Positions 7,701-13,946 of a stretch of DNA of 33,956 nucleotides are shown piece after piece (positions within the stretch are counted from its first letter, which is position 1; every line of letters begins with the position of its first letter). The notes under the pieces were generated by a model. That model saw only the letters and a program-made list of their open reading frames with translations, was not told where the DNA came from and ran no database searches. The translations under genes were made by a program, and so were the position numbers. The stretch comes from Ignavibacteria bacterium (GTDB lineage: Bacteria; Bacteroidota; Ignavibacteria; Kapaibacteriales; UBA4661), in contig JACVZY010000074.1 in NCBI GenBank assembly GCA_014654705.1, positions 1 to 33,956 on the forward strand. The letters run 5' to 3'.

Positions 7701-10700
7701 AGGTAGCATTCGTCGCAATCCCCACTGACCAAATATCGTTTGTGAGCGTAATGGTCTGCGTATCGGGAACAGTACCATTGTTCGTGCCGGCTTCATTAAA
7801 TATCAAACCGGAGTAGGCAGCTGTCGGCGGCGGCGAATTAACATAGTTGATTGACAAACTTTGCCCGTTCAGCCCCGTGATGGCACCCGCCACACCGCCT
7901 TGCAGCGCTGCGTTCAGGAACGTCGGCTGTACGTTTGCTACACTGTTTACAGCAGCGTGTGCGGCGGCATTACCTGTGAAGCTAATGGTAGCAATGTTGG
8001 CAGAGGTTTTTGTTATCACCATCGTTAAGCCCGCCGGTACGTTCACTACCGTAAAGTGCGTTACGGGAGTCAAGGCAGTGCCCACCGGAATACCTGCCGC
8101 CCATGTCTCTCCCGTCAGCGTTACCGTGCGCGTCTGGGTGATAGAACCGTCGTTCGCAGCCGCTTCGGCAAAGGTCAAACCGGAATACACCGCCGAACCC
8201 GTCGCTGGAACATCAATGAAGTTCACCGAAAGATTTTGACCGTTTAAGCCCGCCACAGCAGCAGCCGAACCACCCGTCACAGCAGCATTCAAGAATGTAA
8301 ATTGGGCATTGTTCACGCTATTAGCAAAAAGATGCGGTGCAGCATTGCCCGTGAGCAGTATCGTTATCTGTGTTGGTGAGGTTTTGAGCAAGACCGGAAC
8401 TAAGCCTGCGGGGATATTTGCCGTGTTATAGTGCACCCCGGCAAGAAGTGTACCACCGATAGCAACGCCTGCCGTCCATGTCTCGCCTGTGAGCGTAATG
8501 GTCCGCGAGTTCGCAATAGAGCCGTCATTCGCCACAGACTCATCAAATGTAATACCCGAATATGCTGCCGATGACGGGTCGTTAAAATTCACCGCCAAAT
8601 TTTGTCCGTTCAAGCCCGTTGTGCCAGCAGCATCAAGACTGTTGACTGCAGCGTTCGTGAACGTAAATTGCATATTGGCAATACTATTTGCCGCAGCATG
8701 ACTGGTAGCCGTACCCGTAAGCGAGATAGTAACAACCGTCGTTGATGTTTTTGTCAAGACAGCCGTCATGCCGGGTGGCACATTTGCTGCCGTATAGTGT
8801 ACACCGTCCGTCAAAGGAGTACCCACGGTAACTGCCGTTACCCACGTATCACCAGCAAGTGTGATAGTACGTGTGGTGCTTACAGTACCGTTATTGAGCG
8901 CCACCTCCGGGAAGGTTGTGCCGGAATACGTTGCCGAACCCGCTGAGGGGTTATTGAAATTCACATCAAGATTTTGTCCGTTCAAGCCCGCAAGGTTTCC
9001 ACTGGCTACCGCGCCCGGATTGAAGGTGATTTGAACGTTATTGACACTGTTTGCCGCAAGGTGATTCGTAGCATTTCCTGTAAAGCTGATAGTAGCAACG
9101 TTAGCAGAGGTTTTTGTGATGACCATTGTCAAGCCCGGAGGCACGTTTGCGACTGTAAAGTCAACGCCTGCCGTCAGTGGAGAACCGATAGCAACAGCCG
9201 TGCGCCATTGCTCACCAGCAAGAGTAATGGTGTTGGTCATCGTAACCGAACCGTTGTTTGCTCCGGCTTCGGTAAATACCGTGCCGCCGTAGGTGCCACC
9301 GGCACCCGGATTAACATAGTTAATCGCTAAATTCTGCCCGTTCAAGCCCGTCACACCGACAACCGAGCCGCTTTGAAAGGCTGCGTTCAAGAATGTAAAC
9401 TGAACGTTTGCCACGTCATCGGCAGTGGTGTGCAGCGTCGCCGGACCGGTGAAAGAAATCGTCCCTACTCCGGCGGAAGTCTTTGTTACTACCGCCGTTA
9501 AGCCTGCCGGTACGTTTGCAACCGTATAATGTACGCCGTTGGTAAGCGTTGCGCCCGTGGCAATAGCATTTGCCCATTGCTCTCCGGTTAACGTAATTGT
9601 TCGTGTTTGTGTGATGGTGCCATCATTGGCGCTTGATTCAGGGAACGTTGTACCGCTATACACCGCCGAACCTGCACCGCCGTAGTTGATGGTGAGGTTT
9701 TGCCCGTTCAAGCCCGTTACGCCTGCCACAGCGTTGCTTTGAAGCGCTGCGTTCAGGAAGGTAAACTGAACGTTGGCGACATCATCAATAGGAAGATTAG
9801 AAGTAGCATTACCCGTAAAGCTGATGGTGGCAACGTTACCGGATGTTTTGGTCAGCACTGCCGTCAAGCCCGCCGGAACGTTTGCGACGGTGTAGTGAAC
9901 TCCTGCGGTGAACGTTGCGCCCGTTGCCACACCGAGCGCCCACAACTCGTTTGTGAGAGTGATGGTGCGCGTCGTAGCAATAGAACCGTCGTTCGCAGCC
10001 GCTTCGGCAAAGGTTGTACCGGAATAAGCCGCAGTACCGGGATCGTTGAAGTTAATAGAATGATTCACCGCATTCAGACCACCCGCAATACTACCGCTCT
10101 CAATAGCAGCACCGACAAATGTGAACTGGACGTTCGCAACGCTGTTTGCTGCGGCGTGCGCAGTAGCAGTACCTGTGAAGCTGATAGTAGCAACGTTCGC
10201 AGAAGTTTTCGTCAGCACCGCCGTCAAGCCTGCCGGTACGTTTGCGACTGTATAGTGAACACCATTGGTGAAAGTAGCGCCTGTTACCACAGCAGACACC
10301 CACTGCTCTCCGGTAAGGGTAATCGTTCGTGTTTGCGACACAGCGCCATTGTTAGCAGCATCCTCCGGGAAGGTTGTGCCTGAGTAGGCAGCAGTACCGG
10401 GATTGAGGAAATTGACACTCAGAACATTACCATTCAAGCCCGTAACGCCTGCTGCAGGCAGACCTGTTTGAATAGCAGCATCCAGAAAATCAATCTGAAA
10501 AGTTGTATTCTGCGCGGCAGTGTGCGGTGCGCCCGTGCCGGTAAGCGCAGCAGTAGCAGTCGTGGCTCCTGTTTTGGTAACGACCAGCGTCAGTCCCGCA
10601 GGAATCGGACCACCGGTGACGTTGTAGTGCACACCGGCTGTCATGGTAGCACCGGTTGCGATGGCTTCGTTCCACACGGTATTGGTCACCGTGATAGTAC

Positions 10701-12447
10701 GCACTGTCGGCACAACACCATTGTTGGCAGCCTGTTCATCGAAAGTAAGACCGGAGTATGCGCCAACGGCAGGGTCGCGGAAATCGACAATCCAGTCCAG
10801 TGGATTGCCGGTCGTTGGATCGTTGTTCAAATTCTCTACGCCCACAGAATTGTTACCAAGCAATGCTGCATTCTGCCATGTAATGCGCATATTAGCCACA
10901 TCGTTGATATTCAAGTGATTTGTAGCCGTTCCGGTGAGAGTTACTGTTGCAATTTTGTTGGAAGTTTTCACAATGCTCACCGTCATACCAGGCGGTACGT
11001 TCGTAACGGTATAATGCGTACCGACGGTAAAATTTGCACCATTAGCAACGCTAGGTGTCCATTCTTCAAAGTCATCGGTAGTAGGATTGGCAGGACCAAG
11101 TTGGATTGTCAATGCCGTTGTCGAGGTACCATTATTGGCAATCGCTTCCACAAACGTCCGTGAGGCAGCAAAGGCAGAAGACGCATAGAAGAAACGTGCG
11201 AGGCGATTACGATTCGGTGTGGGATTGTTAAACGCTGTGAACTGACCGCCGACGACAAGTTTTCTGTCCGCTTGCACCATAACTTTGATAACACCGCCGG
11301 TAAATCCTGAACCGGGATTAAAGCGAAAGTCATTTCCGCCGGCAGGCAGAATACGGACAATGTTATTTCGTGACGTGCCATTATAGGTAGAAAAGCCACC
11401 GCCAACAATAATGTTTTGTGTGGTTGGCTCCATGGCGATTGTATTGACGGTATTATTAAAACCCGTTCCCGGATTAAACGTTCCGTCCAATGCTCCAGTC
11501 GCCGATAAACGAGCAATACGGTTGCGTCCTGTACCGTTAAAACTGGTGAAGTCACCACCAATCATGATTCTGTTCATTGCATCTAAGGCAATCGTAAAAA
11601 TCATATTATTCGAGCCGGTACCGATAGCAAACGTTCCGTCATTGGTTCCTGTACTGGTCAGACGAACAATACCCGAACGGGCAGTACCATTAAAAAGCGT
11701 AAAATTACCACCTATCAAAATTCTATTGGAGCCATCAATCACCACTGCCTGTGCGCCAAGCGACGTACCCGTCAGACCTGTACCTAAGTTTGTGTTAAAT
11801 GTAGCATCTAAAGCACCTGTGCTTGTGAAACGAATAACCCGACTGGTAGGAGTAGTAAAGTCTCCCACAGCCACGACGTTATCAGAAGCATCCACTGCAA
11901 TTGCATTCACCGCACCACCAAGCGCGTTATTTTGCACAAAAGTACCGTCAAGCGTACCGTCAGCATTTAAGCGGGCTACACGGCGGCTATTTGCCACGTT
12001 GAAAGCGCCACCAATCATGAGTTTGCCGCCGGAAGCCAGAGCCACCGAATTGACAACGTTGGTGAATCCAACCGGTAGAGAACTAAATGTGCCGTCGAGC
12101 GTACCGTCTGCGTTCAAACGCACGACACGATTCGCCGGCGCGCCACGATAATTCTCAAAGTCGCCGACAACAATAAGCTGACCACTACCAAGTTGTAAAA
12201 TATCGCGAACCTCGCCGTCAAAACCAAGATTTACACCGGTTTCAAAGGTAAAAGTTGGCGGATTCTCCAGCACCTGCGCCGTGGACGGCATCACTGCTCC
12301 CAAAAATGAGAACAGCAGCACAAGCTGGACAAGGAGGGCGTTTCGGCGTACCGCAATCGGTAACGCAATCGGTAACGAGCGCCCACGACTGCGCGGCATA
12401 TGGACTATGCCGGACAGGAATGCGAAAAGAGAGGTGGGTTGAGTCAT
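4750..12447 (-). CDS. Giant T9SS-secreted surface protein: delta-60 propeller, 11 repeats, 7 IPT/TIG domains
   Basis: About 2,565 residues from the ATG at 12447; an in-frame extension to 12567 is unlikely to be used. A long basic N-region precedes the hydrophobic ALLVQLVLLFSFLGAVMP and cleavage near TAQ. Order: (a) seven delta-60 units of about 50 aa, with signatures like RLNADGTLDGTF and GGDFTSFNG (about 11200-12260), enough for a seven-bladed propeller; (b) eleven repeats of about 120 aa (about 7095-11180) with YSGTTF, ITLTGE.W, HYTVANVPAGLTAVLTKTS, ATISFTG and GLNGQNL; (c) about seven IPT/TIG Ig-like domains (about 5220-7090) with GxxFxxxxxVxxGGxP and TNPDGQ; (d) a type A sorting tail, VRIFPNPSSETVQIEGL to the end (4750-4990). 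Families with this make-up are surface adhesins or stalk proteins; the ligand is unknown. Its own terminator and probable promoter make it monocistronic. Confidence 0.88.
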   Translation of the reverse strand: MTQPTSLFAFLSGIVHMPRSRGRSLPIALPIAVRRNALLVQLVLLFSFLGAVMPSTAQVLENPPTFTFETGVNLGFDGEVRDILQLGSGQLIVVGDFENYRGAPANRVVRLNADGTLDGTFSSLPVGFTNVVNSVALASGGKLMIGGAFNVANSRRVARLNADGTLDGTFVQNNALGGAVNAIAVDASDNVVAVGDFTTPTSRVIRFTSTGALDATFNTNLGTGLTGTSLGAQAVVIDGSNRILIGGNFTLFNGTARSGIVRLTSTGTNDGTFAIGTGSNNMIFTIALDAMNRIMIGGDFTSFNGTGRNRIARLSATGALDGTFNPGTGFNNTVNTIAMEPTTQNIIVGGGFSTYNGTSRNNIVRILPAGGNDFRFNPGSGFTGGVIKVMVQADRKLVVGGQFTAFNNPTPNRNRLARFFYASSAFAASRTFVEAIANNGTSTTALTIQLGPANPTTDDFEEWTPSVANGANFTVGTHYTVTNVPPGMTVSIVKTSNKIATVTLTGTATNHLNINDVANMRITWQNAALLGNNSVGVENLNNDPTTGNPLDWIVDFRDPAVGAYSGLTFDEQAANNGVVPTVRTITVTNTVWNEAIATGATMTAGVHYNVTGGPIPAGLTLVVTKTGATTATAALTGTGAPHTAAQNTTFQIDFLDAAIQTGLPAAGVTGLNGNVLSVNFLNPGTAAYSGTTFPEDAANNGAVSQTRTITLTGEQWVSAVVTGATFTNGVHYTVANVPAGLTAVLTKTSANVATISFTGTATAHAAANSVANVQFTFVGAAIESGSIAGGLNAVNHSINFNDPGTAAYSGTTFAEAAANDGSIATTRTITLTNELWALGVATGATFTAGVHYTVANVPAGLTAVLTKTSGNVATISFTGNATSNLPIDDVANVQFTFLNAALQSNAVAGVTGLNGQNLTINYGGAGSAVYSGTTFPESSANDGTITQTRTITLTGEQWANAIATGATLTNGVHYTVANVPAGLTAVVTKTSAGVGTISFTGPATLHTTADDVANVQFTFLNAAFQSGSVVGVTGLNGQNLAINYVNPGAGGTYGGTVFTEAGANNGSVTMTNTITLAGEQWRTAVAIGSPLTAGVDFTVANVPPGLTMVITKTSANVATISFTGNATNHLAANSVNNVQITFNPGAVASGNLAGLNGQNLDVNFNNPSAGSATYSGTTFPEVALNNGTVSTTRTITLAGDTWVTAVTVGTPLTDGVHYTAANVPPGMTAVLTKTSTTVVTISLTGTATSHAAANSIANMQFTFTNAAVNSLDAAGTTGLNGQNLAVNFNDPSSAAYSGITFDESVANDGSIANSRTITLTGETWTAGVAIGGTLLAGVHYNTANIPAGLVPVLLKTSPTQITILLTGNAAPHLFANSVNNAQFTFLNAAVTGGSAAAVAGLNGQNLSVNFIDVPATGSAVYSGLTFAEAAANDGSITQTRTVTLTGETWAAGIPVGTALTPVTHFTVVNVPAGLTMVITKTSANIATISFTGNAAAHAAVNSVANVQPTFLNAALQGGVAGAITGLNGQSLSINYVNSPPPTAAYSGLIFNEAGTNNGTVPDTQTITLTNDIWSVGIATNATLTTATHYTVANVPSGLSIVLTKISPTEARISFSGAAAAHTAANNVGNVQITFLNASVQGGNAAAVTGLNGQLLSINYITGTAIYASGVSLAGNANGTVTGTLPISITGDTFNGGIPDGTVMTDGVNYTITGVPPGLTPVVTKVSPTQVTVTFIGVANPVPTGPLNNIQISFLPATLTSGNPGAITGLNGQNLGLNFPTVGTQPRVLTISSFTPSGGPRGTRVLLSGSGFTGTTHVRFGRFPAQSFRVLSDNYMEAILDSTDGSTIEVISPLGAVQAYGFSYQALPPQTTVVTGVSPSQFTFGTPVTLTGTNFTGATQVLIGGVPVQSFTVNSDGQIQAVVGGVPVNDQIQVITNQPNTVSVPTSFGGLGTQYLRGQPPVLIRVTPNPIMSSGEDIPLTLPGFNLSPQGKITVFDGSTPPTPVQATAIVPTQANITLPATLRYPGVRSITFTNPDGQFASVTLAIVPGPPPQISLTPAIVTTATGRPFTTTVTGSGFFPTSQFTVGGVPVTARILSPQQAAIEIPGTLTAEPRTTNLRITNTDRQSASVPVIIERRPPPSISTVESSPVPGNWQLTLRGRNFQPGAGVTLFGQPLGILAASGDSLVLALVPNTFSIPTGSTATVTITNPDGQSHGVILPQFLFDQRGGITNGNAPNGADSPTIRDLRVTTPQAIVTSATARPFTVTLNGTGLLPTTVVTLDGVQIPLTRYLSPMQVGIEIPASLNTPRTGTVRLTNPNGQTVSVPIRIDNVPQPFITMVTNIPTPVGIQVVVYGRNFGSTPTLTVEGQPVRIVGNNDSVVVGFVQEPPAGFDCRIPSPCSLTNPNGATAGINITPGKICAPCGGVTTQAQPPMTGFTTTVAPKSGGVVTSNSGAANTIGNVNTPSATEQLSDLLLANEAAAQMMFGNVRIFPNPSSETVQIEGLSELSDEPVKVRLLDVKGAVVKEVRGNERTFDVSKLASGVYCVELSTERGKRWITRVVVKH
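7095..11180 (-). repeat. Intragenic repeat array, 11 units of about 365 bp
   Basis: DNA-level repeats within giant protein 1. A marker close to CTGTCCGTTCAAGCCCG recurs near 7131, 8600, 8971, 9331 and 9699, with diverged versions near 7490, 7860, 8233 and 10430, giving a period of about 360-370 bases. The outer units (first and last) are the most diverged and the middle ones the most alike, as expected from unequal crossing-over in the centre of an array. Confidence 0.85.
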
Positions 12448-12648
12448 AGTAAACACTGAAAAATATATGGAAAGAATGAAGTATGTCGTATGAACGTCAA
12501 GCGAATAGCGAAAGCAACAGTGGAACGCGGTGAGAAGCAACAAACGTGCCACTGATATCAGCAGCACTCAACTATAAAAGCATTGTATGGTGTATAAGCG
12601 TTTACGGCTATATGAAGCATTACATTACAGCCTTGTACTATACTGATA

Positions 12649-12656
12649 CAAAGATA
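12649..12656 (-). promoter_or_regulatory. Candidate -7 element of the giant surface protein 1 gene
   Basis: Minus-strand TATCTTTG fits TAnnTTTG exactly, about 200 bases before the start codon. No clean -33 TTTG lies at the expected distance. A run of eight G (plus strand, 12684-12691) lies just beyond where the -33 element would be. Confidence 0.4.
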
Positions 12657-12683
12657 ACCAATAGAAGAGCAGTAAAATAGTGC

Positions 12684-12691
12684 GGGGGGGG
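12684..12691. repeat. Homopolymer of eight G between the regulator and the giant gene
   Basis: An uninterrupted G8 (C8 on the coding strand), the longest G-run noticed outside the left-end cassette. It sits upstream of the candidate promoter of giant protein 1. Such tracts can change length by slippage; whether this one does is unknown. Confidence 0.7.
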
Positions 12692-12763
12692 CAACGATTT
12701 TTGAGGTGAGTGTCACTTTTTCATTTCACAACACGGGAACATCATACACATTTTGTGTAGAAA

Positions 12764-13384
12764 TCATTGTGCAGAACTCATCAATAAAACATTCTGTGTC
12801 CACTGCGCAAGGTCGGCACGAGCCTTGAGTCCGGTTTTCTGGTAGATAGTCGTAAACATATTGCGCACACTGCCTTCGGTCAACCCCAGAGCAGATGCTA
12901 TCTCTGTGTTATGAAGGTGCGCAAGACGTAAAACATTCATTTCTCCGTTGGTAAAGTTATGTCTGGCGATTTCGTGGGCGGCAGTCATGAGCTTTTCTTG
13001 AAGCAAAGGACTTATCCAATTTCCCTTGGCTACATCCCAATCTAATGCCTCACGGATAACATAAGGATTATCTTCCTTGAGCATACAGCCATTTGCACCG
13101 GATTCCAATGCCTGCTTTGCCAGCATAGGGCGAGCAGACATAGCAAATATGCGCAGTTCGGGGAAGTCCTCGCGAAGCGCCTGAATAATCTCCAGCCCGG
13201 TCATATCCCCAAGCATCATATCTTGCAAGAGCACATCCGGCTTGTGCTGGCGCACTGCCGCTATTGTTGCCCGTCCGCTTGTGGTAATGGCTACCACTTC
13301 TATATCCGGTGCAATCTGCTGAAACCAGATTTTGAGCATCATTGCCAGCATTGTATGGTCATCGGAAATAATGAGACGCTGCAT
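12764..13384 (-). CDS. NarL/FixJ-type response regulator, orphan
   Basis: A 206-residue two-component regulator starting at the ATG at 13384. An AAGG (13393-13396) lies 8 bases before it, whereas the in-frame GTG at 13393 would overlap that site. The receiver domain (about 1-120) has the acidic pair D8-D9, the phospho-acceptor D55 in LLQDMMLGD, S83 in FAMSA, and K103 in MLKED. The C-terminal LuxR-type helix-turn-helix (about 144-198) reads FTNGEMNVLRLAHLHNTEIASALGLTEGSVRNMF, close to the family pattern. No histidine kinase lies next to it. It is the gene immediately upstream of giant surface protein 1, on the same strand, with about 316 bases between stop and start, which makes that gene a plausible target (inference). 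It has its own good promoter (13470-13501). Confidence 0.9.
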   Translation of the reverse strand: MQRLIISDDHTMLAMMLKIWFQQIAPDIEVVAITTSGRATIAAVRQHKPDVLLQDMMLGDMTGLEIIQALREDFPELRIFAMSARPMLAKQALESGANGCMLKEDNPYVIREALDWDVAKGNWISPLLQEKLMTAAHEIARHNFTNGEMNVLRLAHLHNTEIASALGLTEGSVRNMFTTIYQKTGLKARADLAQWTQNVLLMSSAQ

Positions 13385-13392
13385 AAACGACA

Positions 13393-13396
13393 CCTT
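13393..13396 (-). promoter_or_regulatory. Ribosome binding site fixing the response regulator start
   Basis: AAGG on the minus strand, 8 bases before the ATG at 13384. It favours that ATG over the GTG three codons upstream. Confidence 0.55.
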
Positions 13397-13469
13397 GATA
13401 GGGTAATAATCTGAAAGAAGTTATGGGAGAAAAAATCCTTATCCGAAAGGAAAGCCCTTAACACTATGC

Positions 13470-13501
13470 CAAACTTAACGGAAGAAACTGTCATACCCAA
13501 A
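13470..13501 (-). promoter_or_regulatory. Bacteroidota-type promoter for the response regulator
   Basis: -33 TTTG (13498-13501), a 20-base spacer, then -7 TAAGTTTG (13470-13477), an exact consensus match. The start codon is about 85 bases downstream. Confidence 0.65.
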
Positions 13502-13544
13502 TTTTTCTGAGAGAAAACCACGTTAGGCAAGAATCACTCGTAAG

Positions 13545-13586
13545 AAAAAACGCCCTGCCGGAGAATATATCCGGCAAGGCGTTTTT
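13545..13586 (-). terminator. Intrinsic terminator after rpmG
   Basis: Minus strand: ACGCC-TTGCCGG paired with CCGGCAG-GGCGT around ATATATTCT, with one mismatch, followed by six T. The plus strand also ends in TTTTT. It lies 50 bases after the rpmG stop and insulates it from the response regulator promoter. Confidence 0.85.
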
Positions 13587-13636
13587 GTATGCTGCATACC
13601 TTGTGATGCTTTTCGAGAAGAATTTCTTCTACCCCA

Positions 13637-13816
13637 TTACTTCACTTCTTTGTGAACCGTGTGGCGGCGCAAGAAAGGATTGTATTTCTTGATTTCCATG
13701 CGGTCGGGGGAATTCGTCTTGTTCTTTTCAGTTGTGTACCGTGAAGCGGGCTTGCCCTCTTTTTTTGCTTCTGTGCATTCAAGCGTTATAATAACGCGGG
13801 CAGTTTTCTTTGCCAT
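13637..13816 (-). CDS. rpmG: 50S ribosomal protein L33
   Basis: A 59-residue protein, [14 protein letters not shown] followed by [32 protein letters not shown], which is unmistakably L33 of the large ribosomal subunit. The zinc-binding cysteines of the C+ form are missing: only C14 remains, and the later CxxC position reads NPFL. It is therefore the zinc-independent form. The longer loop EGKPASRY between the first strand and TTEKN is typical of Bacteroidota/Chlorobiota L33. The gene is monocistronic here, with a near-consensus promoter (13881-13912) and a terminator (13545-13586). The usual neighbour rpmB is not present. No Shine-Dalgarno site is visible. Confidence 0.97.
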   Translation of the reverse strand: MAKKTARVIITLECTEAKKEGKPASRYTTEKNKTNSPDRMEIKKYNPFLRRHTVHKEVK

Positions 13817-13880
13817 AGTCGTAGTTGGGAATTATGCTGTGAGATAGTTGATGATTTGCGTCGTGTTTTGAGAAAGACTT

Positions 13881-13912
13881 CAAATATAGCAGGAAGTTAC
13901 GAATTTTCAAAA
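13881..13912 (-). promoter_or_regulatory. Bacteroidota-type promoter for rpmG
   Basis: -33 TTTTG (13908-13912), a 19-base spacer, then -7 TATATTTG (13881-13888). This is the best promoter match in the window. The leader to the rpmG start is about 60 bases. Confidence 0.75.
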
Positions 13913-13946
13913 CTTTTTCTTTGCTCCATTCACTTTCACCGATTCT

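Noticed and set aside
12448-12567. Upstream extension of giant protein 1 by 40 residues
   Set aside because: The extension would place a hydrophobic segment before the real signal peptide, and it has no better ribosome site than the ATG at 12447.
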